Positions 23,100 to 31,168 of a stretch of 34,683 bases of DNA are shown here, piece by piece. The stretch is taken from positions 1 to 34,683 of IMG/VR virus record IMGVR_UViG_3300044712_002649, one strand, 5' to 3'. The notes under the pieces were generated by a model that was not told the DNA's origin, ran no database searches, and worked only from the letters and a program-made list of their open reading frames with translations. Numbering within the stretch: position 1 is the stretch's first letter; each line of letters opens with the position of its first letter. The stretch comes from a virus. The position numbers and the translations under genes are program-made.

Positions 23100-23479
23100 T
23101 GTTTGACGCTGCCGATCTTTCCCACATGCGTACAACGCAGACCGACCACATGCAGGATACCTGCGTGGTGCTTTCGTATGCCGCGGGCGTTTCCAATGAA
23201 TTCGGAGAGAAAGACTCACCCACCTACACCGAGCAGGCTGTGACTGTGTGCGGGTTGGACATGCGTCCAGGATTTGAGCGCCACGGGCAAACGTTGATTA
23301 GCGTGCAGTATGACGCCACGCTGAGATTACCCATCGGCGCGCAGATCAAAGAGACGGATCTGATTCGGATCGTCTCCCGCTTCGATGAACCTGTAGAGGA
23401 TATGGTTTATCAAATCCTGTCTCCAATTCAGCGCGGGCCATCTGGCATCCGTGTGGTGCTGGGAAAGGTCGTGCTATGA
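23099..23479 (+). CDS. Head closure / stopper protein (putative)
   Basis: Starting at ATG 23099, this 126-aa protein is strand-rich in its second half (TLRLPIGAQIKETDLIRIVSR), resembling SPP1 gp16-like stoppers. It overlaps the neighbours by one and four bases. An in-frame ATG at 23069 lies inside the previous gene and has no ribosome-binding site. Confidence 0.68.
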   Translation: MFDAADLSHMRTTQTDHMQDTCVVLSYAAGVSNEFGEKDSPTYTEQAVTVCGLDMRPGFERHGQTLISVQYDATLRLPIGAQIKETDLIRIVSRFDEPVEDMVYQILSPIQRGPSGIRVVLGKVVL

Positions 23480-23931
23480 GCGGCAAGACGTATACCATTC
23501 CGCAGTTCGAAGAGGCGTTGAAGCGCCTTGGCAAAGAGGTCCGCGGCAAGGTGCTGGGACGCGCGGCGATAGCTGGCGGTTACGTGATCGAAGCCGCGGC
23601 CAAGATCAACGTAGGGAACACGTTCAATCCAAATTCTGGCAATCTGGCGGGCAGTATCAATACAGAGTTGGTCAAGACTACGGATCAAAACGCAGAAGTG
23701 GCGGTTGGTCCCAGTGTGATCTATGGTCGTATTCATGAACTTGGCGGAACGGTGAAACCTGTTCTGGCAAAGATGCTGCGCTGGAAGGATAAAGACGGTA
23801 ATTGGTATTCAGCCATGAGCGTGACTCTGCCTGCCCGTCCTTACCTGCGGCCTGCGGTCGATAACAACGAAGAGAAGATCATGAAAGCGGTTGCCGAGAA
23901 TTTGCGGATTGAAATCGAGGGCGCAATATGA
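23476..23931 (+). CDS. HK97 gp10-like neck protein
   Basis: This 151-aa protein has the gp10 pattern: a basic helical N-terminus, a TGNLAGSI-like stretch (SGNLAGSINTE), a GPSVIYGRIHELGG segment near residues 75-89, and an ARPYLRPAVD motif near 115-124 before a final helix. These proteins join tail to head. The ATGA overlap couples it to the stopper gene. Confidence 0.85.
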   Translation: MSGKTYTIPQFEEALKRLGKEVRGKVLGRAAIAGGYVIEAAAKINVGNTFNPNSGNLAGSINTELVKTTDQNAEVAVGPSVIYGRIHELGGTVKPVLAKMLRWKDKDGNWYSAMSVTLPARPYLRPAVDNNEEKIMKAVAENLRIEIEGAI

Positions 23932-24335
23932 GTGACATCCTGGCTTCGATGGCGGCCTACCTGGCGTTGAATGCAGACGTGACGGCGCTGGCAGGGACGC
24001 GCATTTATCCCATGCGGGCGCCCGCTCCCAGCACGAAGGAACCAAACACGTTGCCCTATCTCACGTTCCAGTTGATCGATGAACCTGTCGCTATCACGCA
24101 CGATGCGAAGAGCACGTACAAAGCGCGGGTACAGGTGGACGCGCGTGCAGAGACGTACAAAGCCGCTCATGCGTTGGCGGATGCGGTCCACGCGGCGTTG
24201 CATGGCTATCGTGGTAACTGGTCTCCGTTCGATGTTGGTAGTGTTCTGCGCAAAAGCAAGGCCGATCTATCCGATATGGAAGTTGGTCTGGAGCGCTTGA
24301 GCCAGGACTACGTAGTCACGTATCGAGAGGAGTGA
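23928..24335 (+). CDS. Tail completion protein (DUF3168-like)
   Basis: This 135-aa protein begins with LASMAAYLALNADVTAL and has YLTFQLIDEP and RVQVDARAETYKAAHALADAV, the usual DUF3168/SPP1 gp17-like pattern. It caps the tail at the neck. The ATGA overlap places it directly after the gp10-like gene. Confidence 0.82.
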   Translation: MSDILASMAAYLALNADVTALAGTRIYPMRAPAPSTKEPNTLPYLTFQLIDEPVAITHDAKSTYKARVQVDARAETYKAAHALADAVHAALHGYRGNWSPFDVGSVLRKSKADLSDMEVGLERLSQDYVVTYREE

Positions 24336-24336
24336 C

Positions 24337-24552
24337 ATGGCGAAGAAAAGTCAAAAATCAAATGTCGAAGAGCCGCAAGTGAAACGCGATGAACTTTTCA
24401 CGCAGGAATCTTGGAAGGGCGTGAAAACGGTTTTCAAATGCGCACAATGTGGAGCGTTTCGCGATGAGCGGGATGCAATGATCGAGCATGTCCTGACGCA
24501 CTATCCAGTGAGCGAGCAGGAAAATATTTTCAATCAACTTGTAAAGGAGTAA
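24337..24552 (+). CDS. Small C2H2-type zinc-finger protein
   Basis: This 71-aa protein has a basic N-terminus and a C-x2-C-x12-H-x4-H arrangement (CAQC ... HVLTH), a plausible single zinc finger. GAGAGGAG sets the start. A zinc finger inside the tail block is unusual; it may aid assembly or be a nucleic-acid-binding regulator. Confidence 0.65.
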   Translation: MAKKSQKSNVEEPQVKRDELFTQESWKGVKTVFKCAQCGAFRDERDAMIEHVLTHYPVSEQENIFNQLVKE

Positions 24553-24556
24553 CTGA

Positions 24557-24937
24557 ATGGCTGCACCAACTGCAATTACTGTTCAACAGGTCAAAGGTCC
24601 GTTCGAGGCGATTACCGCGGGGGGAGCGGATTTCACGTTTGCGGCGGGCACGATCACCGATGGCGATACGTTCGTTTGCACAGGACGCGAACTCCTGTTG
24701 GTGACGAACACTGAAGTGACCGATCCCAAAACCATTACTATCACTTCGGTGGATGATGAAAAGGGCCGCTCGGAAGACATCGCCACCTATTCGCTCGCGG
24801 CTGGCGACTTCGCCGTTTTCGGCGTGGGTCTCACCAACTCAAAGGGTTGGAAGTCCACAGCGGGTACGATCCGCATCACCGTGTCCGCAGCGACCGTGAA
24901 GGTGGCTGTGTTGCGCCTGCCCGCGGGCTACCCGTAG
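24557..24937 (+). CDS. Small strand-rich structural protein
   Basis: This 126-aa protein is beta-rich and threonine/alanine-rich, with no membrane or enzymatic signature. It precedes the tail tube and may be a decoration or tail accessory protein. AAAGGAG precedes the ATG. I recognise no named family. Confidence 0.6.
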   Translation: MAAPTAITVQQVKGPFEAITAGGADFTFAAGTITDGDTFVCTGRELLLVTNTEVTDPKTITITSVDDEKGRSEDIATYSLAAGDFAVFGVGLTNSKGWKSTAGTIRITVSAATVKVAVLRLPAGYP

Positions 24938-24952
24938 AAGAGGAGCATCACC

Positions 24953-25387
24953 ATGTTTCAATCTTCAGCTATCTGGGCCTATGGCTCGAAACTTCAACTG
25001 GGCGATGGGGCGGCGTCGGAAGCCTTTTCGGATATTGCCGAGATCACCGAATTGACTCCGCCACAGATGAGCCGTGACGACATCGACGTGACATCGCATT
25101 CGTCGAGCGATGGTTACCGCGAATTCATCAGCGGATTGCGTGACGGCGGCGAGGTGACTGGCAAGGCCAACTGGCTGCCCACCAACGCTACACACGATGA
25201 CCACACGGGAATGCTGGCATCGTTCAACGATGACAGTAACCATAACTGGCGCATTGTCCTGCCGAATTCGCTGGTCACGATTGCGTTCCGCGGGTTTGTG
25301 ACGGCGTTCGAGCCTGATCTGCCGCTGGAAGAGCAAGCGCAACTTTCGTTCACGATCAAGATCAGCGGGAAACCGACGGTGCTGTAA
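24953..25387 (+). CDS. Major tail tube protein
   Basis: This 144-aa protein matches small siphophage tube proteins: an N-terminal strand with AEITELTPPQMSRDDIDVTSHSS (residues 24-46), GLRDGGEVTGKANW, then beta strands ending in LSFTIKISGKP. Hexamers stack to form the tail tube. It lies before the tail chaperones and tape measure, the expected order. Confidence 0.88.
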   Translation: MFQSSAIWAYGSKLQLGDGAASEAFSDIAEITELTPPQMSRDDIDVTSHSSSDGYREFISGLRDGGEVTGKANWLPTNATHDDHTGMLASFNDDSNHNWRIVLPNSLVTIAFRGFVTAFEPDLPLEEQAQLSFTIKISGKPTVL

Positions 25388-25551
25388 TGGCGCCAGCCAT
25401 ACAAATCAAAGCCAGCCAAATCGCGAAGGACATCACAGTCACGGTGGATGTGAGCGGCTTTCGCGGATGGCAGATCCGATTGCAGGCCGCATTGCTTATC
25501 ATGCGGTTTGCAATTTGGATCGCTGGATGCAGTATTGAAATCGAGGAGTAA
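25387..25551 (+). CDS. 54-aa small protein between tail tube and chaperone
   Basis: A 54-codon frame starts at ATG 25387, overlapping the TAA of the tail tube gene, and ends at TAA 25549-25551, three bases from the next ATG. Its last codons (GAG GAG TAA) also form the ribosome-binding site of the next gene. The protein has a short beta-like N-terminus and a hydrophobic segment around residues 34-48. Small proteins of this type occur in other phages, but the function is unknown. Confidence 0.6.
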   Translation: MAPAIQIKASQIAKDITVTVDVSGFRGWQIRLQAALLIMRFAIWIAGCSIEIEE

Positions 25552-25553
25552 CC

Positions 25554-25958
25554 ATGCCACTATCACGTGATGATTTTTTTGCCATTGATGATCTGACCGT
25601 CAAGGAACTCACCATTCCCGTAACGATTCCGAGTTGGGGCGGGAAAAAGGTGCTGATCCGCCAGCTGACGCGCGGCGAACAGGATGCGTACATGAAGCGT
25701 CAGTTTGGGGATGCAAGGATGCGCACCCAACGCAAGGACATGAACGGTGAGATTGCGCTTTCGGGGCTGTTTGGTCACGATGCCTGGTTGTGCGTGCGCG
25801 GCGTCTGCGATGAAAACGGCAAGCCGATCTTCAAGGATTCGGACGTTGAAAAGTTAAACCAGAAAAGTGGCGAGGCTATCGGTTGGATCGCCGCAGAGAT
25901 CGTGAAATTCTCGCACATGGAAGAGGATGTGTCTGCTGAAGAGGCGCTAAAAAACTAA
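25554..25958 (+). CDS. Tail assembly chaperone, upstream frame (gpG-like)
   Basis: This 134-aa protein lies before the tape measure. It is helical and acidic at the end, like lambda gpG-type chaperones. A slippery A AAA AAC at 25949-25955 lies just before its TAA. A -1 shift there would join it to the next frame and give a gpG-GT-type fusion of about 247 residues. Such chaperones bind the tape measure during tail assembly. Confidence 0.82.
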   Translation: MPLSRDDFFAIDDLTVKELTIPVTIPSWGGKKVLIRQLTRGEQDAYMKRQFGDARMRTQRKDMNGEIALSGLFGHDAWLCVRGVCDENGKPIFKDSDVEKLNQKSGEAIGWIAAEIVKFSHMEEDVSAEEALKN

Positions 25959-26001
25959 CGGCCAACCCTGACCAGATGTTCGAACATCGGTTGGGGTTGG
26001 C
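25949..26001 (+). promoter_or_regulatory. -1 programmed frameshift site with stem
   Basis: The heptamer A AAA AAC (25949-25955) is phased exactly as X XXY YYZ in the chaperone frame. After a -1 slip, the next codons run without a stop into the ATG at 25976. A stem of GCCAACCC (25961-25968) with GGGTTGGC (25994-26001) begins 5 nt downstream, and the short palindrome ATGTTCGAACAT (25976-25987) lies in its loop. These are the standard parts of a -1 frameshift signal. Confidence 0.8.
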
Positions 26002-26296
26002 GCTACACAAGAGCATCGGCGAAATCCGTGCCATGCCGTTTTCTGAGTTTAAGCGCTGGCAATTGTTCTATCTGGTGGAGCCATGGGGCTGGCCGAATGA
26101 CGAATATCACACTGCCGCGATCCTAGCGATGCTATACAACGCCAACCGTGGCAAGAACAAAACAAGAGACGTAAAGGATTTCCAGCGCAACATGCTGGAG
26201 GCCGCGTTGAGAGAACTGGCCGAGCCGCTCGACATTACGCAGATACCACGCGATGAACTGGTCAAGATGATCAAAAAGGATTTTGGAATAGCATGA
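25976..26296 (+). CDS. Tail assembly chaperone, downstream frame (gpT-like)
   Basis: This 106-codon frame is probably expressed as the C-terminal part of the frameshift fusion. It has FYLVEPWGWPNDEYHTAAIL (residues 31-50), the pattern of tail assembly T-type (DUF4035-like) proteins. The ATG at 25976 has no ribosome-binding site, which supports the fusion. Its stop overlaps the tape measure ATG. Confidence 0.8.
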   Translation: MFEHRLGLALHKSIGEIRAMPFSEFKRWQLFYLVEPWGWPNDEYHTAAILAMLYNANRGKNKTRDVKDFQRNMLEAALRELAEPLDITQIPRDELVKMIKKDFGIA

Positions 26297-27651
26297 CTAC
26301 AGCCGCAACGATCACAGCAAATTTAGTCCTGGACAGTCGTGGATTTCAGCAGGGTGTCACGGCTGCGGGTGCTGCCACGGATAAACTGAAAGGCAAGATG
26401 AATACCCTGTCGGGCTTCATACAGCGAAATGCGGTGGCTATCGAAAAAGTGGGAGATGTAATGCAGACTGCTGGAAAAAAGATGACGTCATTCATCACAA
26501 TTCCGATCCTTGCATTTTTTGCATTGCTCCTCAAAAAGGCGCTGGATGCAGATACGGCAATTGGAAAACTAGCCAATGAATCTTTACAGCGGTTGAATAC
26601 GTCACTGGCCCAATTGGGAGAAAAATTCCTGCCGATCTTTATCAAGGTCGTGGACTGGTTGACGCAAATGATCGACAAGTTCAACAACGCATCTCCAGCC
26701 ATGCAGAATTTTATTTTTATCTTGGTTGCGCTGATCGCATTGGCGGGACCGTTGTTTAGTTTTATTGGAACGATCATGTCGGTGGTGACTACGTTATCCA
26801 CGATGGGGACCGCATTATCCACGTTGACGCCAGCGGTGACATTGTTTGGAACCACGCTTTGGACTGCCCTGGCTCCGATTATTCCAATCATTGTGGCGAT
26901 CATTGCGATTGTAGCTGGCCTGTCATTTGTCATCTGGGCATTCGCCACTGATTTCATGGGTGTAACTACCACCTTGAAACAACTGTTCTTCGTCATCGGC
27001 TATGAGTTCAAGCGGCTTGGCGAGGGGATGAAACAGGGCTGGTCGGATGCGATGAACTGGATGGATAAACAGGCATCTAAAAGCGCGGACACCTGGAGCA
27101 GAAATTTCGAGCAGGCAGGTCAGATCATCCAAAAGGTTTTTGGCATGTCAATCGAATTTATTGCCAAAGCCTATTTTGGATTTATCGCGGGAGCTATTGC
27201 GAAAATCAATGAGTTCCGCAACTGGATGGCCAGCGCTGCCAGCTATGTTATGAACGCATTTAGCAGCGCATTCAACTATATTGCCAACGTGGCCTATAGC
27301 GTCATCAATGGCATCATCTCTGGAATCAACTCATTGATTGATGCCATCAACTCTTTGGGTTTCTCACTCCAAAGTTTGGAAATCCCGCCTGAATTGACGC
27401 CTGGCTCGCCTACGCCGTTTGAGATGGGTCTGCGCGGCATTACGAAGGCGATGGATAGTTTATCCACGCAGAGCATTCCGCAGTTGAATTCCTCGTTCGC
27501 CGCTCCGAATGGGATCGCGACCGTGGGAGCTGCGAAAACAATCAACATTACCGATAACCGTCGCTTCGCGGCTGGCATGGACGCGGGGATGTTGCGGACC
27601 GCACTGGATGACCGACTTGATGGTCTTACTGCCGCGCTGGGAGGCGTCTAA
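26293..27651 (+). CDS. Tape measure protein
   Basis: This 452-aa protein has the usual features: a basic amphipathic N-terminus, hydrophobic helices from about residue 60 to 220 and long helical stretches with frequent alanine. At about 1.5 angstrom per residue, the tail would be roughly 65-70 nm, short for a siphophage. It lies after the chaperones and before the tail-tip genes. The end carries a small proline-containing domain. Confidence 0.87.
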   Translation: MTTAATITANLVLDSRGFQQGVTAAGAATDKLKGKMNTLSGFIQRNAVAIEKVGDVMQTAGKKMTSFITIPILAFFALLLKKALDADTAIGKLANESLQRLNTSLAQLGEKFLPIFIKVVDWLTQMIDKFNNASPAMQNFIFILVALIALAGPLFSFIGTIMSVVTTLSTMGTALSTLTPAVTLFGTTLWTALAPIIPIIVAIIAIVAGLSFVIWAFATDFMGVTTTLKQLFFVIGYEFKRLGEGMKQGWSDAMNWMDKQASKSADTWSRNFEQAGQIIQKVFGMSIEFIAKAYFGFIAGAIAKINEFRNWMASAASYVMNAFSSAFNYIANVAYSVINGIISGINSLIDAINSLGFSLQSLEIPPELTPGSPTPFEMGLRGITKAMDSLSTQSIPQLNSSFAAPNGIATVGAAKTINITDNRRFAAGMDAGMLRTALDDRLDGLTAALGGV

Positions 27652-28079
27652 TGACCGCACCTACTAATTTTCTGATTGCTGCACTTGCCACGGGTTCCAA
27701 TCCAGATAACTGGTCGCAAGTGGAAACGCTATTGTTAACCGCCTCGGCAGATGTGACCCTGCGGGCTTTGGAATGGGAATATCAGCCATATTCCAAAGCG
27801 GTCGTATTGGGAGACGGTGCACAACGCGGGCTAGGCTATCCGCGGGCACGCTGGTTATTCAAAGGTCTGCGTCCTGAACAACGCGAGAACCTGAAAGATT
27901 TTGTGGCTTCGTTGTCTTCCGAGGTATATATTCGCACCCCCACCAACGAGACCAGCGCAGGTGTGCGCGTGTGGGATGATTTCCAATGCCTAATGCACTG
28001 GACCGCTGAGCCTGAATTAGTAGGTGTCAATTCTGTGGAAGGAGTGGAGATCCGCTTCACTCATTTGGTGGCAATCTAA
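27651..28079 (+). CDS. Minor tail / distal tail protein (putative)
   Basis: This 142-aa protein begins at an ATG overlapping the tape measure stop and has GYPRARWLFKGLRPEQRENLKDF, a helix-strand mix. The position between the tape measure and the tail-tip hub suggests a distal tail adaptor. I recognise no named family. Its stop overlaps the next ATG. Confidence 0.65.
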   Translation: MTAPTNFLIAALATGSNPDNWSQVETLLLTASADVTLRALEWEYQPYSKAVVLGDGAQRGLGYPRARWLFKGLRPEQRENLKDFVASLSSEVYIRTPTNETSAGVRVWDDFQCLMHWTAEPELVGVNSVEGVEIRFTHLVAI

Positions 28080-31000
28080 TGCGCGCCATAACTGTTACTG
28101 AACTTGGAAAACTGCGCTCCAATGGACAGTGGAGCAGGTTGTACCTGGCGGGGTTGGAAGCGCCTGCGGTGGTGTTTGCGGCGCGGGTGAATCAGGCGTT
28201 TGCGACGGCGGCGACGAAAGATAGCGTTTTGCAGGTCACGTATGACACGGTGACGGCGGGCGCGTATGGCGATATTGTGGTGGGACAAACGCTGTGGATC
28301 GGCTCTGCGGCGGGGCTGTGCGACGTGGGACAGGCGCGCATCCGCAAGGCGGCCACGTCAACCGTGTTGTATATCGGCACGGAGAGCGAGATCGATTGGG
28401 ATAACAATCTATATTTGACGGTGGTCAACGAGTTCGGGCTGTGGCCGCGGCATTCACTGTGGACGAATGGCGTGCCCTACATGGACGCAGACGTGGCGTA
28501 CAGCAACCAGCACGATGAATTTGCGCCGATTCCCGTGATGGGTTCGGATGCGGTCGTGGATGTGGTTGCCTATCCCGTGACGGTTTCATTCAGCGCGGCG
28601 GAATCGTGGGTGCCTGGCGGGACCATCTCCAGTTATCTGTGGGGCAAATCTGCGGGGGCACTATCGAGCACCACTGCATCCAGCACCACGCTGACAATAT
28701 CATCCTATCCGAGCGACGGCGTGATCCGTGTTTCGTGCCGCGTCACGTCGAATGACAACGTGCAAACCACCGCGTACCGATTTGTGCACGTCTACGACGC
28801 CACGCATCGACCGCAGGCGGCGCAAATTGCCAGCATCGAGGGCAGTTATGATTCGGGCGGGTGGGCGTTTGATGTGGCGATGTACACGGACGTTTCCACG
28901 GTGCGGGACCGCACGCCGATCATTTTGTTTGCCAAAGACTATTACAGCGGCGTTTTGGAAAGCATCGGCCAGCAGAGCGGACGTGAGAACATTGTGTGCC
29001 AAGGGTGGGTGGATGGTGAGACCATCGACTGGGACGCGGAAGCGGGCATGGTGCGTTTTACGGTCAAGGGTCCGCAGTTCTGGCTCGGAAAAATGCCTGG
29101 CTTCCCGCCTGCGCTGACAGAGCAACGCTCCGCAACGGGATCATGGACGGGCATCCCGTCGCTGACAGTGGATCGGGCGCTGTGGCATTTGCTCCACTGG
29201 CATTCGACCGCCACGACCGTGCTGGATGTTAAGCTGACAGGCGATACACTTTATGCGGACACGCTTGAAGAATTGCCCACCGAATCACTGTGGGCGCAGA
29301 TCAAAAATATCGCAGACCGAATTGTGGCCGTGCCTGGCTGTGACCGTTTCGGGCGGCTGTTCGTGGAAGTGGAACCGCAGTGCGTGCCAGTGGCGAACCG
29401 CACGTGGGTGGAAGTGATGACCATCACCGACGCCGATTGGACGGGGAGCATCAAATTGACGCGGCGCACGGTGGGAGCGGTGGCGCAACTCGATTTGTCG
29501 GGAATGGCCTACACGGTCCCGAATGCGAGCGGACTGCCGTTTTATAGTTTGTCCGCTGGGCACACGTTCACGCGCTACGGGTCGATCGAGTCACGGGAAA
29601 AATTGTTGGTGGCCAGCCAGGCGCAATCCAATGCCCTGGCGGGCTTGATCATGGGCCAGCGTAACAATCCGCTGCCGAATATCGAGTTGGCGTTTGCAGG
29701 CAATAACCGCATGTTGGATGTTTTCCCGCGGTCGTTTTGTAATCTGGCGTTCGACGCCTCCACCAACCTGCGCGGGCTGGAATATGATGGACGGGTGATC
29801 GTGCGAAACATTTCGATGCAGTGGGATGCCGAGAATGGGTCACTGAGTCCCACTGTCACGTGCGAGGCGGAGAGTTTCCCGATGCTGGCTGTCAATGGCG
29901 ATCCGCCCGCGGGCACGTCGCCGTTCCCACCAGCGCCGCCACCGCCTCCGCCACCGCCACTTCCGCCCACGGGTGGGGGAGGAGGCGGGACGACTGAAAA
30001 AGGTCCGCCCTTCGCGGCCATCTCCACCACCAATTACGGCATTTTGTATTCGCTGAATTTCGACAAGGAAAATCCTGAATGGCTGTTCTGGAACGGCGGG
30101 TTGTCAGCCACGCAATACGAGGGCACTTCGGTCAGCCGCCCTGGCGTGCGGATCATGCTGAGAGATGCGGCGAGCGGATATTGGTATATTTTGGTGCATG
30201 ATTCTGCCGATGCTGTTGTTGCGGCGGATGGAGATTGGCGCGGGTGTACGCACATATTTTGTTCGCCTGGCCCTGGCGAGGACTGGGTGGAAGTGCTGTA
30301 TGCAGGCGATACCAACGTGGGCGCTCCAGAGCGCATCGATGAACTTGGAATTATGCGCACGATCTACCAATACAATTCCGACGCCAGACGAATTATCGCC
30401 CTGCTGGTGGATAGCGCTGGACAACTGGCGGCCATTGGCGGCACACGCGGCAACATGCTGTTGTATTATGGCAACGCGGGCGGCATGGTTGAAATTCCGA
30501 AGGCGTATGGGGTAAATTTCGAACTGTTGGCGTATTTCCCCGAGGCGGCGCTATTTGAAATCAACAGCGGCACATACTATGTCGTGTTTTCGGAAAACAA
30601 CGTATTCCAAACGCGCTCCAGCGGACTGGCAACCGTAGGCGGAATCTATCAAGGAAGTTTTTTCCCGAATAATGATTTTGGGAATTTGACAGATGGCAAT
30701 GCACCTGCGGAGGCGTCGGTCAATCGCTGGGGCTGGATGCTGCCCATTACGGGAGAGAAATTCCTGTGGGGCAAGGGCGATCTGCTTTTGTGGGGCGATG
30801 GCAGTGACGCCTGGATATGGCAGGAAGATGATCTCCCCATTCTGCCCGCACCCATGACAGGACAGTGCTACATTGCGAGGGATGCAACAGGCGCATTTAT
30901 GATGGGCGGAGGCTATGGCGTCATCGGTCAGCGTTCCAGCGATGCTGGCCACACGTGGAGCAATGTTGGCCTGGGCGGTGATGGCGGCATGACCGTGGGA

Positions 31001-31168
31001 TTTGACCGCTGGGGAAATTGCGGCGATGAAGAGCAATGGGTTTCTGCCACCGTGGAAAAAGTTTTGCTCACGCTGGACGGCGGCGATACCTGGATCAACA
31101 AACAGGGCAACCTGGCGCACGTTGCGCCTCTGTGCAGTATCGTGCATGTCTTCGGATGGTATCAATAA
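28079..31168 (+). CDS. Tail-tip protein with PKD-like domain and Asp-box propeller
   Basis: This 1029-aa protein is the likely tail-tip hub and receptor-binding protein. The N-terminal part has strand-rich structural sequence and a PKD-like domain near residues 160-245 (VSFSAAESWVPGG, ISSYLW). The middle region (about 270-600) resembles baseplate hubs. A proline run (about 617-632) and a glycine run (about 634-640) form a flexible hinge. The C-terminal part of about 385 residues has two Asp-box motifs, S-x-D-x-G-x-T-W (SSDAGHTWSN, TLDGGDTWIN), typical of sialidase-like beta-propellers. Glycan binding or cleavage on the host surface is likely. Confidence 0.8.
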   Translation: MRAITVTELGKLRSNGQWSRLYLAGLEAPAVVFAARVNQAFATAATKDSVLQVTYDTVTAGAYGDIVVGQTLWIGSAAGLCDVGQARIRKAATSTVLYIGTESEIDWDNNLYLTVVNEFGLWPRHSLWTNGVPYMDADVAYSNQHDEFAPIPVMGSDAVVDVVAYPVTVSFSAAESWVPGGTISSYLWGKSAGALSSTTASSTTLTISSYPSDGVIRVSCRVTSNDNVQTTAYRFVHVYDATHRPQAAQIASIEGSYDSGGWAFDVAMYTDVSTVRDRTPIILFAKDYYSGVLESIGQQSGRENIVCQGWVDGETIDWDAEAGMVRFTVKGPQFWLGKMPGFPPALTEQRSATGSWTGIPSLTVDRALWHLLHWHSTATTVLDVKLTGDTLYADTLEELPTESLWAQIKNIADRIVAVPGCDRFGRLFVEVEPQCVPVANRTWVEVMTITDADWTGSIKLTRRTVGAVAQLDLSGMAYTVPNASGLPFYSLSAGHTFTRYGSIESREKLLVASQAQSNALAGLIMGQRNNPLPNIELAFAGNNRMLDVFPRSFCNLAFDASTNLRGLEYDGRVIVRNISMQWDAENGSLSPTVTCEAESFPMLAVNGDPPAGTSPFPPAPPPPPPPPLPPTGGGGGGTTEKGPPFAAISTTNYGILYSLNFDKENPEWLFWNGGLSATQYEGTSVSRPGVRIMLRDAASGYWYILVHDSADAVVAADGDWRGCTHIFCSPGPGEDWVEVLYAGDTNVGAPERIDELGIMRTIYQYNSDARRIIALLVDSAGQLAAIGGTRGNMLLYYGNAGGMVEIPKAYGVNFELLAYFPEAALFEINSGTYYVVFSENNVFQTRSSGLATVGGIYQGSFFPNNDFGNLTDGNAPAEASVNRWGWMLPITGEKFLWGKGDLLLWGDGSDAWIWQEDDLPILPAPMTGQCYIARDATGAFMMGGGYGVIGQRSSDAGHTWSNVGLGGDGGMTVGFDRWGNCGDEEQWVSATVEKVLLTLDGGDTWINKQGNLAHVAPLCSIVHVFGWYQ

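Noticed and set aside
25976-25987. tRNA T-loop-like GTTCGAAC
   Set aside because: It is a short palindrome inside the chaperone frame and frameshift stem; no acceptor or anticodon stems are found around it.
31036-31167. Longer N-terminus for the tail fibre gene
   Set aside because: It lies entirely inside the tail-tip gene and lacks a ribosome-binding site; the ATG at 31168 overlaps the previous stop as in the neighbouring genes.
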